Assembly: GCA_033812795.1 (NCBI GenBank) | Contig: JAPXSY010000008.1 | Coordinates: 1 to 64,000 of the forward strand | Source: JAPXSY01 sp033812795 | GTDB taxonomy: Bacteria; Verrucomicrobiota; Kiritimatiellia; RFP12; UBA1067 | Direction: 5' to 3' | DNA length: 64,000 nt | Shown: positions 53,603 to 62,657 of the stretch, piece by piece | Layout of the letters: each line of letters opens with the position of its first letter | How positions within the stretch are numbered: position 1 is the first letter of the stretch | The notes under the pieces: generated by a model | Databases searched by the model: none | What the model was told of the DNA's origin: nothing | What the model saw: the letters and a program-made list of their open reading frames with translations, nothing else | Program-made: the position numbers and the translations under genes

Positions 53603-56600
53603 ATGAATGTCGAAAAGGTCGTGGCGACCGTGGCGATTGCCGCGGGTGTGTGCTTTGCGGCGAATGCCGCAGAATGGAAGACGCTTCGGGACCTGCCGGT
53701 TTCGGCGGTAGGGAATGCGGCGTATCTGACGTCGATGACGGAGCGGCCGTGGTGGAACAAGGCGTGGACGCGGCGGACACCGATTCTGGTGTCGTCCGCG
53801 GCAAAAGCGTCGTGCGGCAAGATCGTGGTGGACGCTGTCGTCGACTTCGGGGAACAGGTGAACCCCGCCGAGGTGCGTTTGGTCACGCCCTGGGAAACCG
53901 AGGTTCCGTGTTGGGTCGAGGCGAAGGAAGGGACGAAACTCGAACTCTACTTCGAGACCGACCTGCGCATCGAGGAGAACCGCCCCTTCCTCGTCTACTG
54001 GGGCAATCCCGCGGCAAAGGCGCCGGACTTGTGGCCGACGATGACGATGCGGGTGAATGACGAAGAGGTGCGCATCGCGAACGGCGTCCTTGACGTCACC
54101 TTCGATAACCTTCACCGCACCAGCGGTCTTCTGAAGAAAATCCGCGTTCTGGCGTCCCAGACGCCGAATGAACTCCTCGACCGCGCCTCCGGTTTTGCTT
54201 GGGACGGTTTTTCGCTCCGTTCCGGCGCCGCCGAACCGTGGTCGAAGGCCAAGGTCGTTGCGGACAATCCCTTCAAGAAGCAGATCCGCTTCGACAGCAA
54301 GAAGGTTACGCTGGACTTCACGCTTTACGCCAATCAACCGCGTGTGGACTACGCCTACACGCTCAAGCCAGGCAATGAACAGGCGAACATCAGCATCTCA
54401 TGGGCCTGTGGCGACGGGACGGGGGAGGACGATCTTTTCTATCCCGGCCTCGCGGGCAAGGTGCTGTCGCTCCGCGCTTCGCTCGACCATGCGACGGACT
54501 GCATTCCCAACCCCCACTACGAGGGGCTGGGGAAGTATCTGGCGGAGGGCTGGTACGCGATCCGTGACCGCAAGCAGCATGAGGTCGTTGGCATGATCTT
54601 CGACCGCCCCACTCTCGCATCCTTCGATTACAGCGGCGCGGGACAGTACGCGGGCGAGCGCTCGGTCATGACCTTCCGCCACCAAACCGAAAAGGACAGG
54701 CCCGTCGGCGGTTCGGGTGCGCTCGTCGCGCTGATGGGCGGGGTGGACGATGTGCGGAATGAGTACCTGCGCTACTGTAAAGCGCCGATCATCTCCGTCG
54801 GCAAAACCGAGGCATACCGCGAAATCGCGGTGCGGCGTCCGCGGATTGACCGCGACTTCTGTGCGGACTATAACATCGGCAAGGGCGCAGGCGCGGGATG
54901 GGAGTCCGGCGAGCCGCTCGAAGGTGGCGAGTGGTGTTCGAACATCGTCGACCGCGTCCGTTCGCTCGGCGGCAACATCGTGCGCATCGGCGGCTACGGG
55001 TGGCAGGATCTGGCGATCACGAAGGAACTTTACGACCGGATCGCGAAGGTGTGGGCCCTCCCGACCTCGCGCTCCAGGAATCGGAAGATGCCCGAGTGGC
55101 AGGAGGGTCAGTACACCGGTGAGAAGTTCCGCCAACATTGCGCGGCCGCGCATGCGAAGGGCGTGGCGGTCAGCCTGTGGTCCGGCTTCGTCCCCGGCGT
55201 CGGCTTCGACAATGACATGCTCTGGGACAAGGATGCGCAGGAGCTCGATACCGAGCTTCAGTGCCTTTACGCCGACCTCGGGGCGGACATCATATACAAC
55301 GCCATGGCGTGCCGCGAGGGCGCGCATATTCCAACGGACGTCATAAAGGGACGCGGTACCTCGTGGTGGCTCTGGGACGATCCGCGCGACTTCTTTAAGA
55401 CCGAGGATATCCGCACCGAGGCTATCAAAAAGTTCTACCGCGATTGCAAGCGGCGTCATCCGGACACGCCGGTCGTCGTCATGAACTCCGAATGCTCGAT
55501 CATCGAGCGCGAGACCATGATGACGGATCAGGTCGGCGCGTTCGACTCCGTCTATTGTGAGATGCTCCCGCTCTGTGACAATCCGCGCACTCTGCCGCAT
55601 ACGAAGATGGCGGTGAAACGCCTGCGGGCGCTTTACGACAACGAGGCGGGACGGACCGTCCACGCTCATTTCTACTACTACGGACACGATTGCGTGCAAC
55701 GCATCCTGCAGGTCGAGCTTCCCTACGTCTGGGGCATCAACGGCTTCACCTTCGAGAACCTCACCTACGAGAACTTCGGTAAGGAGCAGCCGAATATCAC
55801 GGCGGACGCCTACCGCTTCCTAGAATACACCAAGCTCGGCGACAAGGTCGCAAGGATGGCGCCCGTGAAGGATCTCGCCGTCTTCCGCGACAACCGCGCT
55901 TACGTTGACGACGTCATCAACCACCGCCGCGGCAAGCCGTATGCCTACAGTACGCAGCAGGACGGACGCGCCAACGCCATCGCGGAGATCCGCAACTGCG
56001 TCTATGACATCGTGATCGATCCGTTTTTCACCGCCAAGGCGCTCGCGAAATACCGCGCCGTCTACGTGCCCGAAGACCTTTCCTTTGGCGAAGACCGCGC
56101 GAAGGAGCTGATCGGGTACGTGCAGGCCGGCGGCGGTGCCATTGTCGAGGGCCGGACCGTCGAGGGTAACGGTCTGTCGAAGCTCGGGCTTACGGACGGG
56201 AAGGTGACGGATCTCGGCAAGGGCAAAATCGTCTGGCTCAAAGACGTTCTCACCGACCGCCTTGCGCGTCGCGACGCGAAGGCGTTCGCGCAGGCAAAGG
56301 AGCTGATGGCGTCTGTCGGCTGCCTCGCGCCGTTCACGCTTCCGTCCAAGACGCTCGATGCCAACCTTCAGATTTCCGAAGAAGGCATGTTCCTCGGCGT
56401 CTTCAACGATGGCAAGGAGGAAGACAAGGGGAGGGCGACCCTAAACCTCTCACACCTTCCAAACTTCTCGCACCTCTCAAACCCGCTTTACGTTCTCGAC
56501 GTGAAGCGCGGCGTGCGTTTCCGCTATACGAATGGCTTCGAGGTTGTGGTGGGACCGGAGCAGTGCGGCTACTACCTCATCGGCGATGAGAAGTTCACAG

Positions 56601-57445
56601 CGCTGCCGGAGACGTCCGGCGGAGCATGGTTTGGCGCTTCCGCCTCACATGTCGGCGAACCTGGGAGGGGCTGCAAGATGCCGGTGCTCGACCGTTCCGA
56701 AGCGTTCCCGCGCGTCCATGCGCTGGAGTATGTGCGCGGTTCGGAGAAGAAGCCGACGATGATCCGCAGATCGATGCTGGCGGCGTTCGACATCAAGCAG
56801 GTCACACCCGATGCCTACGATCCCTCGCTGTTCGCCGCAGCCATCCGCAAGGCGACGTACCTGCACCTCTGCGCCAATGCCAAAGGCGCGGACCGGGCGT
56901 TCGCAGACTGCCCGGAGGAACTGAAGGCGATGCTCAAGCGCGGCGGAGCGATCCTTTTCGATCGTACGCGTCCAGGACCGAACGCGCAGAAGTTCCTGAA
57001 AGAGATCGGCGTTTTCGACCCCTATCCGTCCGCCAAGACCAAGATCGGCGACGGGAAATCCGTATGGGACGAGACCTTTCCGTCCAACCACCTCCTCTCG
57101 GCCTTCAACCGTGTTAAGGAGGGTTATTTCGGCAACGATTTCATCCGTCGGCTCGGCAGGGACGGCGGCCGTTACAATCTGGCGTTCGGCCAGTGGGATG
57201 CGGAGACACAACTCACGCCATTCCGCGCCGCGCTCAACAAGGATTACACGCACCTTATCATTCAGGAGCACGTGCTCGGCGCAGGCAAGGTTGCCTTCAA
57301 CGAGAACGCGCGCTCGTTCAACGACTGGTACGAGTCGAAGATGTATGGCGACGCGCTCCTGTCGTGGCTCATCGGGATGCCGGTCAAGGACTATAAGGAC
57401 AAGGCCGAACGCTACAATGGCGGACCCGGGAAAGCGGTGGAGTGA
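53603..57445 (+). CDS. Giant secreted enzyme E (paralogue of giant A)
   Basis: 1,280 aa. The ATG at 53603 has no clear Shine-Dalgarno; it is kept because MNVEKV is identical to the start of the gene at 37234. Signal peptide to about residue 22. DUF2341-like part: RPWWNKAWTRRTPILVS, NRPFLVYWGNPAA. Beta-sandwich: NGVLDVTFDNLH, ANQPRVDYAYT. Barrel: VVMNSECSIIERE, YCEMLPL, NGFTFEN and CREGAHIP, with the same invariant glutamates as giant A. GATase-like parts: YRAVYVPEDLSF and GGAILFDRTRPGP followed by IGVFDPYP. Tail GGPGKAVE. A near-promoter (TTGTGC, 17 bp, TAACAT) ends only 10 bases before the ATG, so a near-leaderless message is possible. It is the only giant far from a beta-helix gene; the M23-like gene follows in 2 bases. 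Confidence 0.82.
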   Translation: MNVEKVVATVAIAAGVCFAANAAEWKTLRDLPVSAVGNAAYLTSMTERPWWNKAWTRRTPILVSSAAKASCGKIVVDAVVDFGEQVNPAEVRLVTPWETEVPCWVEAKEGTKLELYFETDLRIEENRPFLVYWGNPAAKAPDLWPTMTMRVNDEEVRIANGVLDVTFDNLHRTSGLLKKIRVLASQTPNELLDRASGFAWDGFSLRSGAAEPWSKAKVVADNPFKKQIRFDSKKVTLDFTLYANQPRVDYAYTLKPGNEQANISISWACGDGTGEDDLFYPGLAGKVLSLRASLDHATDCIPNPHYEGLGKYLAEGWYAIRDRKQHEVVGMIFDRPTLASFDYSGAGQYAGERSVMTFRHQTEKDRPVGGSGALVALMGGVDDVRNEYLRYCKAPIISVGKTEAYREIAVRRPRIDRDFCADYNIGKGAGAGWESGEPLEGGEWCSNIVDRVRSLGGNIVRIGGYGWQDLAITKELYDRIAKVWALPTSRSRNRKMPEWQEGQYTGEKFRQHCAAAHAKGVAVSLWSGFVPGVGFDNDMLWDKDAQELDTELQCLYADLGADIIYNAMACREGAHIPTDVIKGRGTSWWLWDDPRDFFKTEDIRTEAIKKFYRDCKRRHPDTPVVVMNSECSIIERETMMTDQVGAFDSVYCEMLPLCDNPRTLPHTKMAVKRLRALYDNEAGRTVHAHFYYYGHDCVQRILQVELPYVWGINGFTFENLTYENFGKEQPNITADAYRFLEYTKLGDKVARMAPVKDLAVFRDNRAYVDDVINHRRGKPYAYSTQQDGRANAIAEIRNCVYDIVIDPFFTAKALAKYRAVYVPEDLSFGEDRAKELIGYVQAGGGAIVEGRTVEGNGLSKLGLTDGKVTDLGKGKIVWLKDVLTDRLARRDAKAFAQAKELMASVGCLAPFTLPSKTLDANLQISEEGMFLGVFNDGKEEDKGRATLNLSHLPNFSHLSNPLYVLDVKRGVRFRYTNGFEVVVGPEQCGYYLIGDEKFTALPETSGGAWFGASASHVGEPGRGCKMPVLDRSEAFPRVHALEYVRGSEKKPTMIRRSMLAAFDIKQVTPDAYDPSLFAAAIRKATYLHLCANAKGADRAFADCPEELKAMLKRGGAILFDRTRPGPNAQKFLKEIGVFDPYPSAKTKIGDGKSVWDETFPSNHLLSAFNRVKEGYFGNDFIRRLGRDGGRYNLAFGQWDAETQLTPFRAALNKDYTHLIIQEHVLGAGKVAFNENARSFNDWYESKMYGDALLSWLIGMPVKDYKDKAERYNGGPGKAVE

Positions 57446-57447
57446 AA

Positions 57448-60400
57448 ATGATGAACAAAATCATGGCGGCCCTTGCGGTCGCCTTTGGGGTTTTCTCCGC
57501 CCTCGCGGCGGAGACGGTCGAACTCAAGGCGAAGCCGACGGTGACGCCGGTTGAACTCAACTTCGGTGACACCGTGAAGTTCACGCTCTTGAACGGAGAG
57601 ACGCGGACGATCCGGCTTGTCGACACCTCCGCGCAGATCATCGAGATCCCGACTGTGGAAGGGCTCGTTTTCATGTTCGACGTGACGCTCGAGGTCGATG
57701 GCCACCGCGTCAAGATCGACCGCTATACTGCGACGCAACAGGCGTTCTACGAGCCGATTGTCATCAACGGCATGCGTATCTGGGCGGATATGGCGCTCAG
57801 TGTCTACGATGTGATCCCGATGCGTTATCCCGGCACCGGCAACCAGCGGCAGCGTCCGTGGAAGGATATGCGCCTTGCCCTGCAGGATGCGACAATCGAG
57901 GATTGTCCGGTCAAACTCTCGAAGTGGTTCGACTACCGGCACCCCTCGATCTTCATCGGCGACTGCTATCACGGCGGCGATTGCTGGATGGGATCCTTCG
58001 GTGCTGGCGTTGCGCATGGCGGCCTCGACGTGAACCAGCGCGAGGGCGACCCGCTCTGGGCACCGATGGACTTCGACGATCAGGGCTACTTCCAGTCGCT
58101 CGCCACAGGCAGCAACAACAACCGTTGGCGCGGCTGGCGCACCTGGCCGGACGGTTCGATCTGGGCGTTCCAGTGTCACCATGTCATCACGCAATACGTC
58201 GCGCAGGGTATGAGCGTCAAGCAGGGGACGCATCTTTTCGACGGTGCCGGCGTCTGGGTCGGCTGGTATAACCACAACCACTACGAGTTCAAGGTCGCCA
58301 ACGGCAAGATGCCGGATTGGAATGCGGGCGGAAGGAATAGCGCGGATGGACGCGGCGGCCGTGCGCTCGAACACGGGCAGCCCGAGGTCTACCATCTTGA
58401 TCCGTGGATCTACTTCCGCCAGATCTTCCGTAACGAACGCGAAAAGACGGGCTACGTCTATCCTGAGATGGCGCCGCCCGGTCCAGCGAAGACGGCCGAG
58501 GCGGTCGTTTTCGAACTGACGAAGGGCGGATCGGATGATGTCTATTGGGACTTTGGCGACGGCGCGTTCGGACGCGGCGCGAAAGTGACGCACCGATATG
58601 CGAAGCCCGGCCTCTATGCGGCACGCGCAGTCATCGTGCGTGAAGACGGCTCACTCGATGAGGTGATCCGCCATCTGACTGTGAACGGTGCGGCAAGTCT
58701 GCTGCCGTCGCTGATCGTCCAGTCGGACGACCATCGCTTCCGCCCCTGGCCGACGGGAACGCAATACGCTTTCGGTTACGATCTCGTCAACTACCGCCCG
58801 GGCGGTTTCGAAATCAAGGCACCGATCGGACAACGCAATCTTCCGACGGAATCGCGCACGTTCCGCTTCGCGAACGCTGGCGGCGGCGTGTTGCCCCCTA
58901 TCGCCGCGGCACTTTCCGAGCCGTGTGACTGGATCGTCCTCCAGCCGACTGCGGACGGCGTCACGTTCACGGTCGATCCGATGAAGGCGAAGGACGGCGT
59001 CAACGAGGCGGCGATCGTGCTCAAGGGTGAAGGACTCCTGAACGGTGAGGTCACCGTGCCGGTACGGCTCGCTAAAGTGAAGTGCGGTTACTACACCGGA
59101 AGTTTCCGTCTCGATAGCAATGCGCATACGTGCTTTTACGCTACGCCCGGTTTTTGGTGTTCGCACCGATTGAGCGGAAGCAAGCGGTATTACAAGATGT
59201 CCGGCAACCGTCCCGAATCGGACGCCATCGCGCGTTTCATCCCCGAACCGATGGCAGCGGGCACCTATCGTGTACGCGTGGACGGTGATGCGCCCTGGGC
59301 GGCCGGCAGCAAATGTTGGGTGGATGTCAAGGATGCGGCCGGCCTTCATCGCGTCCGCTTCGAGCCCGCGAAGTCCTGGACGGTCGGCACTTTCCGGTTT
59401 GCGGCGGGCGGCGGCAATTACGTCGAGTTCCGCACGCAAGACAGCGTCGGCAGCGTCGCCGTGAACCATCTCGCGTTTGATCGCCTGCCCGACACCCCGC
59501 CGGTCGCCAAGGCGCCGTACGTTCCTGAAACGATCGAGCTGAAGGCGAAACCGACGGTGACGCCCGTTGAAATGAACTGCGGCGATGTAGTGAAATTCAC
59601 GCTCCTCAATGGTGCGACACGCACACTCACGCTCATTGGCACCTCGGCGCGCATGGCCGCATGTACGACCACGGAGACGATCCTGGGCTTCGATGCGACG
59701 CTGGAGATCGACGGACACCGCGTGACATTCCAACGCAACACATGCGAGCCCGAGGCGTTCTATGAGCCGTTCGTCGTGAACGGACTGCGTATCTGGCCCG
59801 ATATGGCGCTTAAGATTTTCGACGTCATGCCGATGCGGCAGGCATGCGAAGGCAACGGCCGGCGGCGTCCGTGGAAGGATCTGCGCCTTGCCCTGCAGGA
59901 TGCGACGATCGAAGACTGTCCGGTCAAACTCTCGAAGTGGCTCGAGTATCCGCGTCTGGCGCCGAGTGTCAACGATGGGCGTGTCGGCGGCATGTGCTGG
60001 ATGGGTTCCTTCGAGGGGCATCACATCCATGGCGGTCTCGACATCCGTCAGCAGCCGGACAAGACGGCGCTTTCGGCACCGCTTGATCTGGACGATCAGG
60101 CACCGTTGCCGGAAAGGACGAAACATTCGCGCGAGGGCCGCTGGCGTGGCATCCGGAAATGGGACGATGGATCGGTCTGGGCGTTCGAGTGCCATCACAT
60201 CGTGACGCAGTCCGTCCCCGCGCATGTGAGCGTCAAGCAGGGAACGACGTTCCTGACAGGCGGCAAGCCGCATCCCGGCCACCATATGCACACGCATTTC
60301 GAGTTCCGTGTCGCCAACAACGGAATGCCCGACTGGGACGCGAGCACCTATGCGCGTGACGGCGGAGCGGGGACGCGCGCGCTCGAACACGGCCAGCCCG

Positions 60401-61503
60401 CTGTGTATCACCTTGATCCGTGGATTTATTTCCGCCAGATCTTCCGCAACGAACGCGAGCGGACGGGCTATGAATATCCCGAGTTGGCCCCGATCGGTCC
60501 CGCGAAGACCGGCGAGGCGGTGGCGTTTGAAGTGTTGAGGGGATGTGGCACCGCGACGAATCGCGCGGAGGTCTGCTGGGATTTCGGTGACGGAGCCTTC
60601 GGCCGCGGAGAAAAGGTGACGCACCGCTATGCGAAACCGGGGATTTACGCGGCGCGGGCGGTGTTTGCACGTCCTGACGGCACGTTCGACGAGGTCGTCC
60701 GCCACCTGACGGTGGACGGGACAAGGATTGCGGTTCCCGATCTCGTTGTGAAGTCCGACGAACCCGCTTTCTTCCCGCATCCGGCGGGAGTTCCACAGGC
60801 GTTTGCATACGGACGCGTCAATCTGCGCCCTGGTCAGTTCGCTTTCATAACGGACGAGAAGCGGCCCAGTGCCGAGACGCGCACATTGCGTTTTGCGAAC
60901 GCGGGCGGTGGCGTGCTGCCGAAGGTGACGGCGACGTTGAAAACGCCGTGCGACTGGCTGACGTTGGCGTCGGTGGCGGAGGGTGTCGTCCTGACGGCGG
61001 ACGGCACGAAAGCGCCCGCAGGGGTTTCGGAGGCGGTGATCGTCCTCGCCGGCGACAACCTGCTGAACGGAGCGGTTGAGGTTCCGGTGCGTTTCGATGT
61101 CGGGGCGCACACCTTAATCAAACGTGACCGCCTCAACCTCGATGCGTCCGGTGTCGGCTTCTATGCGACGCCGGGGGGATGGCTTGGTCTTGCGGGCGGT
61201 GCATTCACGTCCGGCGGACGCAATCGTCCGGGTGAAGTCGCGCGCTTCACACCGCAAATGCTGGAGGCGGGCGAGTACACGGTGTGCATACCGCTCAACA
61301 CGCCCTGGCCAATGGGCCATCAATGCAACGTTCGCGTACGGGATGCCGGGGGTGTGCAGACGGTGCGGTTCGATCCGGCGAAGTCAATGACGCTCGGGGC
61401 CTTCCGTTTCGCCGCAGGCGGCGGCAACTACATCGAGTTCGAAAGTGCCGGGGCCACGGGTGAAGTCGTCGTGCGCAAGGTGCGTCTGATTCCCAATCGT
61501 TAA
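57448..61503 (+). CDS. Secreted protein with two M23-metallopeptidase-like and two PKD-like domains (tandem duplication)
   Basis: 1,351 aa, ATG with GGTGGAG 5 bases upstream; signal peptide to residue 21. The chain is two homologous halves (about 22-690 and 693-1351). Each has a beta-rich start (VELKAKPTVTPVELN), an M23-like domain, a PKD-like domain (YWDFGDGAFGRG, HRYAKPGLYAARAV, first at about 355-415), an Ig-like part (RTFRFANAGGGVLP), and a sugar-binding-like end (RFAAGGGNYVEF). In the first half H190-G-G-L-D194, H245 and H276-N-H278 match the LytM zinc set (HxxxD, a base His, HxH). The second half keeps HGGLD, CHH and HMHTH. Such peptidases usually cut peptidoglycan cross-links; here the substrate may be a protein part of a glycan. 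It follows giant E in 2 bases. Confidence 0.8.
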   Translation: MMNKIMAALAVAFGVFSALAAETVELKAKPTVTPVELNFGDTVKFTLLNGETRTIRLVDTSAQIIEIPTVEGLVFMFDVTLEVDGHRVKIDRYTATQQAFYEPIVINGMRIWADMALSVYDVIPMRYPGTGNQRQRPWKDMRLALQDATIEDCPVKLSKWFDYRHPSIFIGDCYHGGDCWMGSFGAGVAHGGLDVNQREGDPLWAPMDFDDQGYFQSLATGSNNNRWRGWRTWPDGSIWAFQCHHVITQYVAQGMSVKQGTHLFDGAGVWVGWYNHNHYEFKVANGKMPDWNAGGRNSADGRGGRALEHGQPEVYHLDPWIYFRQIFRNEREKTGYVYPEMAPPGPAKTAEAVVFELTKGGSDDVYWDFGDGAFGRGAKVTHRYAKPGLYAARAVIVREDGSLDEVIRHLTVNGAASLLPSLIVQSDDHRFRPWPTGTQYAFGYDLVNYRPGGFEIKAPIGQRNLPTESRTFRFANAGGGVLPPIAAALSEPCDWIVLQPTADGVTFTVDPMKAKDGVNEAAIVLKGEGLLNGEVTVPVRLAKVKCGYYTGSFRLDSNAHTCFYATPGFWCSHRLSGSKRYYKMSGNRPESDAIARFIPEPMAAGTYRVRVDGDAPWAAGSKCWVDVKDAAGLHRVRFEPAKSWTVGTFRFAAGGGNYVEFRTQDSVGSVAVNHLAFDRLPDTPPVAKAPYVPETIELKAKPTVTPVEMNCGDVVKFTLLNGATRTLTLIGTSARMAACTTTETILGFDATLEIDGHRVTFQRNTCEPEAFYEPFVVNGLRIWPDMALKIFDVMPMRQACEGNGRRRPWKDLRLALQDATIEDCPVKLSKWLEYPRLAPSVNDGRVGGMCWMGSFEGHHIHGGLDIRQQPDKTALSAPLDLDDQAPLPERTKHSREGRWRGIRKWDDGSVWAFECHHIVTQSVPAHVSVKQGTTFLTGGKPHPGHHMHTHFEFRVANNGMPDWDASTYARDGGAGTRALEHGQPAVYHLDPWIYFRQIFRNERERTGYEYPELAPIGPAKTGEAVAFEVLRGCGTATNRAEVCWDFGDGAFGRGEKVTHRYAKPGIYAARAVFARPDGTFDEVVRHLTVDGTRIAVPDLVVKSDEPAFFPHPAGVPQAFAYGRVNLRPGQFAFITDEKRPSAETRTLRFANAGGGVLPKVTATLKTPCDWLTLASVAEGVVLTADGTKAPAGVSEAVIVLAGDNLLNGAVEVPVRFDVGAHTLIKRDRLNLDASGVGFYATPGGWLGLAGGAFTSGGRNRPGEVARFTPQMLEAGEYTVCIPLNTPWPMGHQCNVRVRDAGGVQTVRFDPAKSMTLGAFRFAAGGGNYIEFESAGATGEVVVRKVRLIPNR

Positions 61504-61525
61504 AGGGGAGAACAGGACAAGGAAT

Positions 61526-62638
61526 ATGAAAAGCAGAATACTGATGGTGGCGATATTGGCTGCGGTCAGTAAGGGAATGGCGGCTAGGACATCGCGTGTC
61601 TTCGGCGATAACATGGTCCTTCAAAGCGGTCGTCCGATACCCGTGTGGGGCACGGGCGAGGTCGACGAGACCGTATCCGTCGCGTTCGGCGGCAACACCG
61701 CATCATGCCGGGTCGGTGCGGATGGCAAATGGCAGGTCGTCCTCAAGGCCGAGAGCCCTGCGGTGGCACCGCGCGAACTGACGATCACCGCGGCATCGGG
61801 TGCGCAGACGTTCAAAAATGTGCGCGTCGGCGATGTCTATATCATTATGGGCGACCGACATGTTGGCTGGCCGTTCTGGTCGGTCGGCGCGGAGATCAAG
61901 ACGGATCTCGATCGCTACGCCGACACAAACCTCTGCTACTTCATTTCGCCCATCCAGCGGCGCGCGTCGTATCCGCTCGATGACCTCGAACCGCCGACGC
62001 CGCATGCCGGCTTCTGGCGCAGTGTCGTCAACAAGGATCGGCTTAGCTCTTTCGCCTACTTCTATGCGCGCGAACGCGCCGTGAAGACGAAGATGCCCGT
62101 TGGCGTCATCGTTGTGACCGGCGGGGCGTACGATCGTTGTGATGCGCGTATGTTCATGCGCCCCGAGGCCTATGCGGCCAGTCAGAACGACAAGGGCAAT
62201 CCGCAGGCATATGACGCGCTCAACCCGACATCCGAGAAGGGGCTCGCCGCGCTCAAGGAGGCGGCCGCCCGCATTCAAACGTGGGCCGATGACGCGCTCG
62301 CGCTTCCACAGGGTGAATATCCCGCTTCCAACATGCCTGAGTTGCCGAATCTGGAGAAGTATGGACAAGTCACTACGCATTACAACTACCAGATGTCGCC
62401 ATTCGCCAAGACGCCGATCAAGGGCGCGGTGTTCTATGCGGGCTACGGATGGGGATACGACCCGAAAGAAGCGCCGCTCGCCGAAGAACTGAAAACCGAC
62501 ATGCGCCGTGTCTGGGGCGACGACATCGCGTTCACCATCGTTCCGGTACCGGAGAAGACCGTGATGGAAGGGGATTGTCCCTCAGAATGCAACAAGCCGC
62601 TGGAAGTCGTCCGCAATCTGGACGCGTCGAACAAATGA
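61526..62638 (+). CDS. SASA-like pseudoenzyme (catalytic residues lost, C-terminus short)
   Basis: 370 aa, ATG with AAGGA upstream, signal peptide to about residue 20. The N-terminal Ig-like part (FGDNMVLQSGRPIPVWG) is normal. The SGNH nucleophile motif GQSNM of the other SASA proteins is replaced: VGDVYIIMGDRHVG puts R111 where Ser should be and D110 where Gln is. The WYQG motif is FYAG (Gln lost). The chain ends after the RRVWGDDIAFTIVPV strand, before the D-x-H region. All catalytic elements are therefore gone while the fold elements remain, so it is probably a non-catalytic binding or regulatory partner. It precedes an intact SASA gene by 19 bases and has no internal stop or frameshift, which argues against simple decay. 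Confidence 0.82.
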   Translation: MKSRILMVAILAAVSKGMAARTSRVFGDNMVLQSGRPIPVWGTGEVDETVSVAFGGNTASCRVGADGKWQVVLKAESPAVAPRELTITAASGAQTFKNVRVGDVYIIMGDRHVGWPFWSVGAEIKTDLDRYADTNLCYFISPIQRRASYPLDDLEPPTPHAGFWRSVVNKDRLSSFAYFYARERAVKTKMPVGVIVVTGGAYDRCDARMFMRPEAYAASQNDKGNPQAYDALNPTSEKGLAALKEAAARIQTWADDALALPQGEYPASNMPELPNLEKYGQVTTHYNYQMSPFAKTPIKGAVFYAGYGWGYDPKEAPLAEELKTDMRRVWGDDIAFTIVPVPEKTVMEGDCPSECNKPLEVVRNLDASNK

Positions 62639-62657
62639 CAGGAGATCGAGGAAGACG

